Shown piece after piece: positions 24,179 through 37,029 of a stretch of DNA of 64,000 nt. The notes beneath the pieces are model-generated. The model searched no databases and had not been told where the DNA came from. It worked only from the letters and a program-made list of their open reading frames with translations. A program made the position numbers and the translations under genes. This stretch comes from Azolla caroliniana (Eukaryota > Polypodiophyta): contig JBHGNT010000038.1 in NCBI GenBank assembly GCA_043228905.1, positions 186,001 to 250,000 on the forward strand. Reading direction: 5' to 3'. Each line of letters opens with the position of its first letter. Within the stretch, counting starts at the first letter, position 1.

Positions 24179-25200
24179 GGGAGTTGAGAGGGGCCCTTGA
24201 GTAAATTAAAATGTTCATACCTAGCGAGTGTGATATCGGATTTTTGTGTTCAAACATGCGAATCGAAGCTAACAATGCTAGCTATGATATGGAATTAAAA
24301 AATCAAGATTTTGAAACTCAGGTCGAGAGACATGACGAAATTTCCAAATTTCAGGAGGGAGTTGAGAAGAGCTAGTAGGTAAATTATAATGTTCATACCT
24401 GGTTCGTGTGATATCGGATTATTGTGTTCAAACATGCGAATCGAAGCTAAAAACGCTAGCTATGATATGGAATTAAAAAATCAAGATTTTGCAACTCAAG
24501 TCGAGAGACATGAAGAAATTACCAAATTTGAGGAGTGAGGTTGGAAGAGCGCGTGAGTGAATTAAAATGTTCATACCTGGCTCGTGTGATATCGGATTTT
24601 TGTGTTCAAACATGCGAATCGAAGCTAACAACGCTAGCTATGATATGGAATAAAAAAAACAAGATTTTGAAACTCAGGTCCAGAGACATGACGAAATTAG
24701 CAAATTTGAGGAGTGAGTTGAGAGGAGCCCTTGAGTAAATTAAAATGTTCATACCTAGCGAGTGTGATATCGGCTTTTTGTGTACAAAAATGCGAATCGA
24801 AGCTAACAACGCTAGCTATGATATGGAATTAAAAAATCAAGATTTTGAAACTCAGGTCGAGAGACATGACGAAATTACCAAATTTGAGGAGGGGGTTGAG
24901 AGGGGCCCTTGAGTAAATTAAAATGTTCATACCTAGCTCGTGTGATATCGGATTTTTGTGTTCAAACATGCGAATCGAAGCTAACAACGCTAGCTATGAT
25001 ATGGAATAAAAAAAACAAGATTTTGAAACTCAGGTCGAGAGACATGACGAAATTACCAAATTTGAGGAGTGAGTTGAGAGGAGCCCTTGAGTAAATTAAA
25101 ATGGTCATACCTAGCGAGTGTGATATCGGATTTTTGTGTACAAACATGCGAATCGAAGCTAACAACGCTAGCTATGATATGGAATTAAAAAATCAAGATT
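24179..25200 (+). repeat. Transitional monomers with a rare variant shared with 8.9 kb
   Basis: Includes GGATTATTGTG at about 24417, otherwise seen only near 8929, in register after allowing for the one-base insertion at 11.48 kb. The surrounding monomers (form B, form C, then CGGCTTTTTGTGTAC) match the 8.9-9.3 kb order. Unique marks are CAGGTCCAGAGAC (24675) and TACAAAAATGCG (24783). It links the left irregular region with the right edge of the 3026-bp block. Confidence 0.7.
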
Positions 25201-26620
25201 TTGAAACTCAGGTCGAGAGACATGACGACATTTCCAAATTTCAGGAGGGAGTTGAGAAGAGCTAGTAGGTAAATTATAATGTTCATACCTGGTTCGTGTG
25301 ATATTGGATTTTTGTGTTCAAACATTCGAATCGAAGCTAACAACGCTAGCTATGATATGGAATTACAAAATCAAGATTTTGAAACTCCAGTCGAGAGACA
25401 TGATGAAATTGCCAAATTTGACGAGTGAAGTTGGAAGAGCGCGTGAGTGAATTAAAATGTTCATACCTGGCTCGTGTGATATCGGATTTTTGTGTTCAAA
25501 CATGCAAATCGAAGCTAACAACGCTAGCTATGATATGGAATTAAAAAATCAATATTTTGAAAATCAGGTCGAGAGGCATGACGAAATTAGCAAATTTGAG
25601 GAGTGAGTTGAGAGGAGCCCTTGAGTAAATTAAAATGTTCATACCTAGTGAGCGTGATATCGGATTTTTGTGTTCAAACATGCGAATCGAAGCTAACAAC
25701 GCTAGCTATGATATGGAATTAAAAAATCAAGATTTTGAAACTAAGGTTGAGAGACATGACGAAATTAGCAAATTTGAGGAGTGACGTTGGAAGAGCGCGT
25801 GAGTGAATTAAAATGTTCATACCTGGCTCGTGTGATATCGGATTTTTGTGTTCAAACATGCTAATCGAAGCTAACAACGCTAGCTATGATATGGAATTAA
25901 AAAATCAAGATTTTGAAACTCAGGTCCAGATACATGACGAAATTAGCAAATTTGAGGAGTGAGTTGAGAGGAGCCCTTGAGTAAATTAAAATGTTCATAC
26001 ATAGCGAGTGTGATATCGGATTTTTGTGTGCAAACATGCGATTCGAAGCTAACAACGCTAGCTATGATATGGAATTAAAAAATCAAGATTTTGAAACTCA
26101 GGTCGAGAGACATGACGAAATTACCAAATTTGAGGAGGGGGTTGAGAGGGGCCCTTGAGTAAATTAAAATGTTCATACCTAGCTCGTGTGATATCGGATT
26201 TTTGTGTTCAAACATGCGAATCGAAGCTAACAACGCTAGCTATGATATGGAATAAAAAAAACAAGATTTTGAAACTCAGGTCGAGAGACATGACGAAATT
26301 ACCAAATTTGAGGAGTGAGTTGAGAGGAGCCCTTGAGTAAATTAAAATGGTCATACCTAGCTAGTGTGATATCGGATTTTTGTGTTCAAACATGCGAATC
26401 GAAGCTAACAACGTTAGCTATGATATGGAATTCAAAAATCAAGATTTTGAAACTCAGGTCGAGAGACATGACGAAATTTCCAAATTTCAGGAGGGAGTTG
26501 AGAAGAGCTAGTAGGTAAATTATAATGTTCATACCTAGCTCGTGTTATATCGGATTTTTGTGTTCAAACATGCGAATCGAAGCTAACAACGCTAGCTATG
26601 ATATGGAATTAAAAAATCAA
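25201..26620 (+). repeat. Left member of a 7298-bp-spaced segment pair
   Basis: About 1.4 kb that recurs 7298 bp (41 x 178) downstream at 32.5-33.9 kb. Shared marks: GACGACATTTCC (25225), AAACTAAGGTTGAG (25738), GGTCCAGATACATG (25922), GTGTGCAAACATG (26026) and AACGTTAGC (26409). Differences I saw: 26042 ATTCGAAG against AATCGAAG, and 26466 CATGACG against CAGGACG. The pair diverges near 26.6 kb (GCTAGCTATG against GCTAGCAATG). Confidence 0.82.
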
Positions 26621-27534
26621 GATTTTGAAACTCAGGTCGAGAGACATGACGAAATTTCCAAATTTCAGGAGGGGGTTGAGAGGGGCCCTTGAGTAAATTA
26701 AAATGTTCATACCTAGCTCGTGTGATATCGGATTTTTGTGTTCAAACATGCGAATCGAAGCTAACAACGCTAGCTATGATATGGAATAAAAAAAACAAGA
26801 TTTTGAAACTCAGGTCGAGAGATATGACGAAATTACCAAATTTGAGGAGTGAGTTGAGAGGAGCCCTTGAGTAAATTAAAATGGTCATACCTAGCGAGTG
26901 TGATATCGGATTTTTGTGTACAAACATGCGAATCGAAGCTAACAACGCTATCTATGATATGGAATTAAAAAATCAAGAGTTTGAAACTTACGTCGAGAGA
27001 TATGACGAAATTAGCAAATTTGAGGAGTGAGTTGAGAGGAGCCCTTGAGTAAATTAAAATGGTCATACCTAGCGAGTGTGATATCGGATTTTTGTGTTCG
27101 AACATGCGAATCTAAGCTAACAACGCTAGCTATGATATGGAATTAAAAAATCAAGATTTTGAAACTCAGGTCGAGAGACATGACGAAATTACCAAATTTG
27201 AGGAGTGAGTTGAGAGGAGCCCTTGAGTAAATTAAAATGGTCATACCTAGCGAGTGTGATATCGGATTTTTGTGTACAAACATGCGAATCGAAGCTAACA
27301 ACGCTAGCTATGATATGGAATTAAAAAATCAAGATTTTGAAACTCAGGTCGAGAGACATGACGAAATTACCAAATTTGAGGAGTGAGTTGAGAGGAGCCC
27401 TTGAGTAAATTAAAATGGTCATACCTAGCGAGTGTGATATCGGATTTTTGTGTACAAACATGCGAATCGAAGCTAACAACGCTAGCTATGATATGGAATT
27501 AAAAAATCAAGATTTTGAAACTCAGGTCGAGAGA
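26621..27534 (+). repeat. Junction monomers before the 14-monomer HOR
   Basis: About five monomers, mostly form A with GTGTACAAAC. Single variants include AACGCTATCTATG (26947), CAAGAGTTTGAAACTTACG (about 26975) and GTGTTCGAACATG (about 27095). Two nearly identical form-A monomers sit in tandem at 27.2-27.55 kb. Nothing but satellite is present. Confidence 0.7.
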
Positions 27535-30026
27535 CATGACGACATTTCCAAATTTCAGGAGGGAGTTGAGAAGAGCTAGTAGGTAAATTATAATGTTCAT
27601 ACCTGGTTCGTGTGATATTGGATTTTTGTGTTCAAACATTCGAATCGAAGCTAACAACGCTAGCTATGATATGGAATTACAAAATCAAGATTTTGAAACT
27701 CCAGTCGAGAGACATGATGAAATTGCAAAATTTGACGAGTGACGTTGGAAGAGCGCGTGAGTGAATTAAAATGTTCATACCTGGCTCGTGTGATATCGGA
27801 TTTTTGTGTTCAAACATGGAAATCGAAGGTAACAACGCTAGCTATGATATGGAATTAAAAAATCAATATTTTGAAAATCAGGTCGAGAGGCATGACGAAA
27901 TTAGCAAATTTGAGGAGTGAGTTGAGAGGAGCCCTTGAGTAAATTAAAATGTTCATACCTAGTGAGCGTGATATCGGATTTTTGTGTTCAAACATGCGAA
28001 TCGAAGCTAACAACGCAAGCTATGATATGGAATTAAAAAATCAAGATTTTGAAACTCAGGTCGAGAGACATGACGAAATTAGCAACCTTGACGAGGGAGT
28101 TGAGAGGAGCCCTTAAGTAAATAAAAATGTTCATACCTAGCTCGTGTGATATCGGATTTTTGTGTTCAAACATGCGAATCGAAGCTAACAACGCTAGCTG
28201 TGATTTGGAATTAAAAAATCAAGATTTTGCAACTCAAGTCGGGAGACATGACGAAATTAGCAAATTTGAGGAGTGACTTGAGAGGAGCCCTTGAGTAAAT
28301 TAAAATGGTCATACCTAGCGAGTGTGATATCGGATTTTTGTGTACAAACATGCGAATCGAAGCTAACAACGCTAGCTATGATATGGAATTAAAAAATCAA
28401 CATTTTGAAACTCAGGTCGAGAGACATGACGAAATTTCCAAATTTCACGAGGGAGTTGACAAGAGCTAGTAGGTAAATTATAATGTTCATACCTGGTTCG
28501 TGTGATATCGGATTTTTGTGTTCAAACATGCGAATCGAAGCTAACAACGCTAGCTATGATATGGAATTACAAAATCAAGATTTTGAAACTCAGGTCGAGA
28601 GACATGACGAAATTACCAAATTTGAGGAGGGAGTTGAGAGGGGCCCTTGAGTAAATTAAAATGTTCATACCTAGCGAGTGTGATATCGGATTTTTGTGTT
28701 CAAACATGCGAATCGAAGCTAACAACGCTAGTTGTGATTTGGAATTAAAAAATCAAGATTTTGATACTCAGGTCGAGAGACATGACGAAATTAGCAAATT
28801 TGAGGAGTGAGTTGAGAGGAGCCCTTGAGTAAATTAAAATGGTCATACCTAGCGAGTGTGATATCGGATTTTTGTGTTCAAACATGCGAATCGAAGCTAA
28901 CAACGCTAGCTGTGATTTGGAATTAAAAAATCAAGATTTTGATACTCAGGTCGAGAGACATGACGAAATTAGCAAATTTGAGGAGTGAGTTGAGAGGAGC
29001 CCTTGAGTAAATTAAAATGGTCATACCTAGCGAGTGTGATATCGGATTTTTGTGTACAAACATGCGAATCGAAGCTAACAACGCTAGCTATGATATGGAA
29101 TTAAAAAATCAAGATTTTGAAACTCAGGTCGAGAGACATGACGAAATTTCCAAATTTCAGGAGGGAGTTGACAAGAGCTAGTAGGTAAATTATAATGTTC
29201 ATACCTGGTTCGTGTGATATCGGATTTTTGTGTTCAAACATGCGAATCGAAGCTAACAACGCTAGCTATGATATGGAATTACAAAATCAAGATTTTGAAA
29301 CTCAGGTCGAGAGACATGACGAAATTACCAAATTTCAGGAGGGAGTTGAGAGGAGCCCTTGAGTAAATTAAAATGTTCATACCTAGCGAGTGTGATATCG
29401 CACTTTTGTGTACAAACATGCGAATCGAAGCTAACAACGCTAGCTATGATATGGAATTAAAAAATCAAGAGTTTGAAACTCAGGTCGAGAGACATGACGA
29501 AATTTCCAAATTTCAGGAGGGAGTTGAGAAGAGCTAGTAGGTAAATTATAATGTTCATACCTGGTTCGTGTGATATCGGATTTTTGTGTTCAAACATTCG
29601 AATCGAAGCTAACAACGCTAGCTATGATATGGAATTACAAAATCAAGATTTTGAAACTCCAGTCGAGAGACATGATGAAATTTCCAAATTTGAGGAGTGA
29701 CGTTGGAAGAGCGCGTGAGTGAATTAAAATGTTCATACCTGGCTCGTGTGATATCGGATTTTTGTGTTCAAACATGCGAATCGAAGCTAACAACGCTAGC
29801 TATGATATGGAATTAAGAAATCAAGATTTTGAAACTGAGGTCGAGAGACATGACGAAATTAGCAAATTTGAGGAGTGAGTTGAGAGGAGCCCTTGAGTAA
29901 ATTAAAATGGTCATACCTAGCGAGTGTGATATCGGATTTTTGTGTACAAACATGCGAATCGAAGCTAACAACGCTAGCTATGATATGGAATTAAAAAATC
30001 AAGATTTTGAAACTCAGGTCGAGAGA
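27535..30026 (+). repeat. 14-monomer (2492-bp) HOR, copy 1
   Basis: The mark CATGACGACATTTCC occurs at 27535, 30027 and 32519, exactly 2492 bp (14 x 178) apart. Other paired marks: AGCAACCTTGACGAGG (28081/30573), CCTTAAGTAAATAAAAATG (28111/30603), GCTGTGATTTGG (28196/30688), CGCACTTTTGTG (29399/31891) and GAATTAAGAAATC (29811/32303). Private differences include AATTGCAAAATTTG (27722), GAAGGTAACAACG (27824) and CAAGTCGGGAGAC (28246). Confidence 0.88.
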
Positions 30027-32518
30027 CATGACGACATTTCCAAATTTCAGGAGGGAGTTGAGAAGAGCTAGTAGGTAAATTATAATGTTCATACCTGGTT
30101 CGTGTGATATTGGATTTTTGTGTTCAAACATTCGAATCGAAGCTAACAACGCTAGCTATGATATGGAATTACAAAATCAAGATTTTGAAACTCCAGTCGA
30201 GAGACATGATGAAATTGCCAAATTTGACGAGTGACGTTGGAAGAGCGCGTGAGTGAATTAAAATGTTCATACCTGGCTCGTGTGATATCGGATTTTTGTG
30301 TTCAAACATGGAAATCGAAGCTAACAACGCTAGCTATGATATGGAATTAAAAAATCAATATTTTGAAAATCAGGTCGAGAGGCATGACGAAATTAGCAAA
30401 TTTGAGGAGTGAGTTGAGAGGAGCCCTTGAGTAAATTAAAATGTTCATACCTAGTGAGCGTGATATCGGATTTTTGTGTTCAAACATGCGAATCGAAGCT
30501 AACAACGCAAGCTATGATATGGAATTAAAAAATCAAGATTTTGAAACTCAGGTCGAGAGACATGACGAAATTAGCAACCTTGACGAGGGAGTTGAGAGGA
30601 GCCCTTAAGTAAATAAAAATGTTCATACCTAGCTCGTGTGATATCGGATTTTTGTGTTCAAACATGCGAATCGAAGCTAACAACGCTAGCTGTGATTTGG
30701 AATTAAAAAATCAAGATTTTGCAACTCAAGTCGAGAGACATGACGAAATTAGCAAATTTGAGGAGTGACTTGAGAGGAGCCCTTGAGTAAATTAAAATGT
30801 TCATACCTAGCGAGTGTGATATCGGATTTTTGTGTACAAACATGCGAATCGAAGCTAACAACGCTAGCTATGATATGGAATTAAAAAATCAAGATTTTGA
30901 AACTCAGGTCGAGAGACATGACGAAATTTCCAAATTTCACGAGGGAGTTGACAAGAGCTAGTAGGTAAATTATAATGTTCATACCTGGTTCGTGTGATAT
31001 CGGATTTTTGTGTTCAAACATGCGAATCGAAGCTAACAACGCTAGCTATGATATGGAATTACAAAATCAAGATTTTGAAACTCAGGTCGAGAGACATGAC
31101 GAAATTACCAAATTTGAGGAGGGGGTTGAGAGGGGCCCTTGAGTAAATTAAAATGTTCATACCTAGCGAGTGTGATATCGGATTTTTGTGTTCAAACATG
31201 CGAATCGAAGCTAACAACGCTAGCTGTGATTTGGAATTAAAAAATCAAGATTTTGATACTCAGGTCGAGAGACATGACGAAATTAGCAAATTTGAGGAGT
31301 GAGTTGAGAGGAGCCCTTGAGTAAATTAAAATGGTCATACCTAGCGAGTGTGATATCGGATTTTTGTGTTCAAACATGCGAATCGAAGCTAACAACGCTA
31401 GCTGTGATTTGGAATTAAAAAATCAAGATTTTGATACTCAGGTCGAGAGACATGACGAAATTAGCAAATTTGAGGAGTGAGTTGAGAGGAGCCCTTGAGT
31501 AAATTAAAATGGTCATACCTAGCGAGTGTGATATCGGATTTTTGTGTACAAACATGCGAATCGAAGCTAACAACGCTAGCTATGATATGGAATTAAAAAA
31601 TCAAGATTTTGAAACTCAGGTCGAGAGACATGACGAAATTTCCAAATTTCAGGAGGGAGTTGACAAGAGCTAGTAGGTAAATTAAAATGTTCATACCTGG
31701 TTCGTGTGATATCGGATTTTTGTGTACAAACATGCGAATCGAAGCTAACAACGCTAGCTATGATATGGAATTAAAAAATCAAGATTTTGAAACTCAGGTC
31801 GAGAGACATGACGAAATTACCAAATTTCAGGAGGGAGTTGAGAGGAGCCCTTGAGTAAATTAAAATGTTCATACCTAGCGAGTGTGATATCGCACTTTTG
31901 TGTACAAACATGCGAATCGAAGCTAACAACGCTAGCTATGATATGGAATTAAAAAATCAAGAGTTTGAAACTCAGGTCGAGAGACATGACGAAATTTCCA
32001 AATTTCAGGAGGGAGTTGAGAAGAGCTAGTAGGTAAATTATAATGTTCATACCTGGTTCGTGTGATATCGGATTTTTGTGTTCAAACATTCGAATCGAAG
32101 CTAACAACGCTAGCTATGATATGGAATTACAAAATCAAGATTTTGAAACTCCAGTCGAGAGACATGATGAAATTTCCAAATTTGAGGAGTGACGTTGGAA
32201 GAGCGCGTGAGTGAATTAAAATGTTCATACCTGGCTCGTGTGATATCGGATTTTTGTGTTCAAACATGCGAATCGAAGCTAACAACGCTAGCTATGATAT
32301 GGAATTAAGAAATCAAGATTTTGACACTCAGGTCGAGAGACATGACGAAATTAGCAAATTTGAGGAGTGAGTTGAGAGGAGCCCTTGAGTAAATTAAAAT
32401 GGTCATACCTAGCGAGTGTGATATCGGATTTTTGTGTACAAACATGCGAATCGAAGCTAACAACGCTAGCTATGATATGGAATTAAAAAATCAAGATTTT
32501 GAAACTCAGGTCGAGAGA
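30027..32518 (+). repeat. 14-monomer (2492-bp) HOR, copy 2
   Basis: Second copy, in the same monomer order, with scattered single-base differences: GATTTTGACACTC near 32320 where copy 1 has GAAACTGAGG, and GTTCATACC where copy 1 has GGTCATACC near 30800. A third, partial copy runs from 32519 to about 33000 before the sequence switches to the 25.7-26.6 kb type. Confidence 0.88.
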
Positions 32519-33900
32519 CATGACGACATTTCCAAATTTCAGGAGGGAGTTGAGAAGAGCTAGTAGGTAAATTATAATGTTCATACCTGGTTCGTGTGAT
32601 ATTGGATTTTTGTGTTCAAACATTCGAATCGAAGCTAACAACGCTAGCTATGATATGGAATTACAAAATCAAGATTTTGAAACTCCAGTCGAGAGACATG
32701 ATGAAATTGCCAAATTTGACGAGTGACGTTGGAAGAGCGCGTGAGTGAATTAAAATGTTCATACCTGGCTCGTGTGATATCGGATTTTTGTGTTCAAACA
32801 TGGAAATCGAAGCTAACAACGCTAGCTATGATATGGAATTAAAAAATCAATATTTTGAAAATCAGGTCGAGAGGCATGACGAAATTAGCAAATTTGAGGA
32901 GTGAGTTGAGAGGAGCCCTTGAGTAAATTAAAATGTTCATACCTAGTGAGCGTGATATCGGATTTTTGTGTTCAAACATGCGAATCGAAGCTAACAACGC
33001 TAGCTATGATATGGAATTAAAAAATCAAGATTTTGAAACTAAGGTTGAGAGACATGACGAAATTAGCAAATTTGAGGAGTGACGTTGGAAGAGCGCGTGA
33101 GTGAATTAAAATGTTCATACCTGGCTCGTGTGATATCGGATTTTTGTGTTCAAACATGCTAATCGAAGCTAACAACGCTAGCTATGATATGGAATTAAAA
33201 AATCAAGATTTTGAAACTCAGGTCCAGATACATGACGAAATTAGCAAATTTGAGGAGTGAGTTGAGAGGAGCCCTTGAGTAAATTAAAATGTTCATACAT
33301 AGCGAGTGTGATATCGGATTTTTGTGTGCAAACATGCGAATCGAAGCTAACAACGCTAGCTATGATATGGAATTAAAAAATCAAGATTTTGAAACTCAGG
33401 TCGAGAGACATGACGAAATTACCAAATTTGAGGAGGGGGTTGAGAGGGGCCCTTGAGTAAATTAAAATGTTCATACCTAGCTCGTGTGATATCGGATTTT
33501 TGTGTTCAAACATGCGAATCGAAGCTAACAACGCTAGCTATGATATGGAATAAAAAAAACAAGATTTTGAAACTCAGGTCGAGAGACATGACGAAATTAC
33601 CAAATTTGAGGAGTGAGTTGAGAGGAGCCCTTGAGTAAATTAAAATGGTCATACCTAGCTAGTGTGATATCGGATTTTTGTGTTCAAACATGCGAATCGA
33701 AGCTAACAACGTTAGCTATGATATGGAATTCAAAAATCAAGATTTTGAAACTCAGGTCGAGAGACAGGACGAAATTTCCAAATTTCAGGAGGGAGTTGAG
33801 AAGAGCTAGTAGGTAAATTATAATGTTCATACCTAGCTCGTGTTATATCGGATTTTTGTGTTCAAACATGCGAATCGAAGCTAACAACGCTAGCAATGAT
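32519..33900 (+). repeat. Right member of the 7298-bp-spaced segment pair
   Basis: Continues the third partial 2492-bp unit and then repeats the 25.7-26.6 kb monomers (33039 CTAAGGTTGAG; 33327 GTGTGCAAAC; 33707 AACGTTAGC). It carries the last GGAATAAAAAAAAC monomer of the window (about 33547). I found no monomer of that type to its right. Confidence 0.82.
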
Positions 33901-34714
33901 ATGGAATTAAAAAATCAAGATTTTGAAACTCAGGTCGAGAGACATGACGAAATTACCAAATTTGAGGAGGGAGTTGAGAAGAGCTAGTAGGTAAATTATA
34001 ATGTTCATACCTGGCTCGTGTGATATCGGTTTTTTGTGTTCAAACATGCAAATCGAAGCTAACAACGCTAGCTATGATATAGAATTAAAAAATAAAGATT
34101 TTGAAACTCAGGTCGAGAGACATGACGAAATTACCAAATTTGAGGAGTGAGTTGAGAGGAGCCCTTGAGTAAATTAAAATGGTCATACCTAGCGAGTGTG
34201 ATATCGGATTTTTGTGTACAAACATGCGAATCGAAGCTAACAAGGCTAGCTATGATATGGAATTACAAAATCAAGATTTTGAAACTCAGGTCGAGAGATA
34301 TGACGAAATTAGCAAATTTGAGGAGTGAGTTGAGAGGAGCCCTTGAGTAAATTAAAATGGTCATACCTAGCGAGTGTGATATCGGATTTTTGTGTTCAAA
34401 CATGCGAATCTAAGCTAAATACGCTAGCTATGATATGGAATTAAAAAATCAAGATTTTGAATCTCAGGTCGAGAGACATGACGAAATTACCAAATTTGAG
34501 GAGCGAGTTAAGAAGAGCTATTAGGTAAATTACAATGTTCATACCTGGCTCGTGTGATATCGGTTTTTTGTGTTCAAACATGCGAATCGAAGCTAACAAT
34601 GCTAGCTATGATATGGAATTAAGAAATCAAGATTTTGAAACTCAGGTCGAGAGACATGACGAAATTTCCAAATTTCAGGAGGGAGTTGAGAAGAGCTAGT
34701 AGGTAAATTAAAAT
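33901..34714 (+). repeat. Irregular monomers
   Basis: About 4.6 monomers of mixed type, including GATATAGAATTAAAAAATAAAG (34077), AACAAGGCTAGC (34240), AATCTAAGCTAAATACG (34408) and GAATCTCAGG (34459). The order partly resembles the 524-3480 unit (AATCTAAGC, then GCGAGTTAAGAAGAGCTATTAGG) but without its 890-bp period. Confidence 0.7.
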
Positions 34715-36850
34715 GGTTATACCTAGCGAGTGTGATATCGGATTTTTGTGTTCAAACATGCGAATCGAAGCTAATAACGCTAGCTATGATATGGAATTAA
34801 AAAATCAAGATTTTGCAACTCAAATCGAGAGACATAAAGAAATTACCAAATTAGAGGAGTGAGGTTGGAAGAGCGCGTGAGTGAATTAAAATGTTCATAC
34901 CTGGCTCGTGTGATATCGGATTTTTGTGTTCAAACATGCGAATCGAAGCTAACAACGCTAGCAATGATATGGAATTAAAAAATCAAGATTTTGAAACTCA
35001 GGTCGAGAGACATGACGAAATTAGCAAATTTGAGGAGTGAGTTGAGAGGAGCCCTTGAGTAAATTAAAATGGTCATACCTAGCGAGTGTGATATCAGATT
35101 TTTGTGTACAAACATGCGAATCGAAGCTAACAACGCTAGCTATGATATGGAATTAAAAAATCAAGATTTTGAAACCCAGGTCGAGAGACATGACGAAATT
35201 ACCAAATTTGAGGAGGGAGTTGAGAGGAGCCCTTGAGTAAATTAAAATGGTCATACCTAGCGAGTGTGATATCGGATTTTTGCGTACAAACATGTGAATC
35301 GAAGCTAACAACGCTAGCTATGATATGGAATTGAAAAATCAAGATTTTGAAACTCAGGTGGAGAGACATGACGAAATTAGCAAATTTGAGGAGTGAGTTG
35401 AGAGGAGCCCTTGAGTAAATTAAAATGTTCATACCTAGCGAGTGTGATATCGCACTTTTGTGTTCAAACATTGGAATCGAAGCTAACAACGCTAGGTATG
35501 ATATAGAATTAAAAAATCAAGATTTTGAAACTCAGGTCGAGAGACATGACGAAATTAGCAAATTTGAGGAGTGAGTTGAGAGGAGCCCTTGAGTAAATTA
35601 AAATGTTCATACATAGCGAGTGTGATATCGGATTTTTGTGTACAAACATGCGAATCGAAGCTAACAACGCTAGCTATGATATGGAATTAAAAAATCAAGA
35701 TTTTGAAACTCAGGTCGAGAGACATGACGAAATTTCCAAATTTCAGGAGGGAGTTGAGAAGAGCTAGTAGGTAAATTAAAATGGTTATACCTAGCGAGTG
35801 TGATATCGGATTTTTGTGTTCAAACATGCGAATCGAAGCTAATAACGCTAGCTATGATATGGAATTAAAAAATCAAGATTTTGCAACTCAAGTCGAGAGA
35901 CATAAAGAAATTACCAAATTTGAGGAGTGAGGTTGGAAGAGCGCGTGAGTGAATTAAAATGTTCATACCTGGCTCGTGTGATATCGGATTTTTGTGTTCA
36001 AACATGCGAATCGAAGCTAACAACGCTAGCAATGATATGGAATTAAAAAATCAAGATTTTGAAACTCAGGTCGAGAGACATGACGAAATTAGCAAATTTG
36101 AGGAGTGAGTTGAGAGGAGCCCTTGAGTAAATTAAAATGGTCATACCTAGCGAGTGTGATATCGGATTTTTGTGTACAAACATGCGAATCGAAGCTAACA
36201 ACGCTAGCTATGATATGGAATTAAAAAATCAAGATTTTGAAACCCAGGTCGAGAGACATGACGAAATTACCAAATTTGAGGAGGGAGTTGAGAGGAGCCC
36301 TTGAGTAAATTAAAATGGTCATACCTAGCGAGTGTGATATCGGATTTTTGCGTACAAACATGTGAATCGAAGCTAACAACGCTAGCTATGATATGGAATT
36401 GAAAAATCAAGATTTTGAAACTCAGGTGGAGAGACATGACGAAATTAGCAAATTTGAGGAGTGAGTTGAGAGGAGCCCTTGAGTAAATTAAAATGTTCAT
36501 ACCTAGCGAGTGTGATATCGCACTTTTGTGTTCAAACATTGGAATCGAAGCTAACAACGCTAGGTATGATATAGAATTAAAAAATCAAGATTTTGAAACT
36601 CAGGTCGAGAGACATGACGAAATTAGCAAATTTGAGGAGTGAGTTAAGAGGAGCCCTTGAGTAAATTAAAATGTTCATACATAGCGAGTGTGATATCGGA
36701 TTTTTGTGTACAAACATGCGAATCGAAGCTAACAACGCTAGCTATGATATGGAATTAAAAAATCAAGATTTTGAAACTCAGGTCGGGAGACATAACGAAA
36801 TTTCCAAATTTCAGGAGGGAGTTGAGAAGAGCTAGTAGGTAAATTATAAT
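34715..36850 (+). repeat. 1068-bp (six-monomer) tandem duplication
   Basis: GGTTATACC occurs at 34715 and 35783, 1068 bp (6 x 178) apart, and the next six monomers match in order. Each copy has one long minus-strand open frame (35199-35489 and 36267-36557) produced by the same CGCACTTTTG and GAATTGAAAAATC substitutions. Differences: ATATCAGATTTTTG (35091) against ATATCGGATT, CAAATCGAG (34823) against CAAGTCGAG, and GAGTTAAGAGGAG (36643) against GAGTTGAGAGGAG. Confidence 0.85.
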
Positions 36851-37029
36851 GTTCATAACTGGTTCGTGTGATATCGGATTTTTGTGTTCAAACATTCGAA
36901 TCGAAGCTAACAACGCTAGCTATGATATGGAATTACAAAATCAAGATTTTGAAACTCCAGTCGAGAGACATGATAAAATTACCAAATTTGAGGAGTGACG
37001 TTGGAAGAGCGCGTGAGTGAATTAAAATG

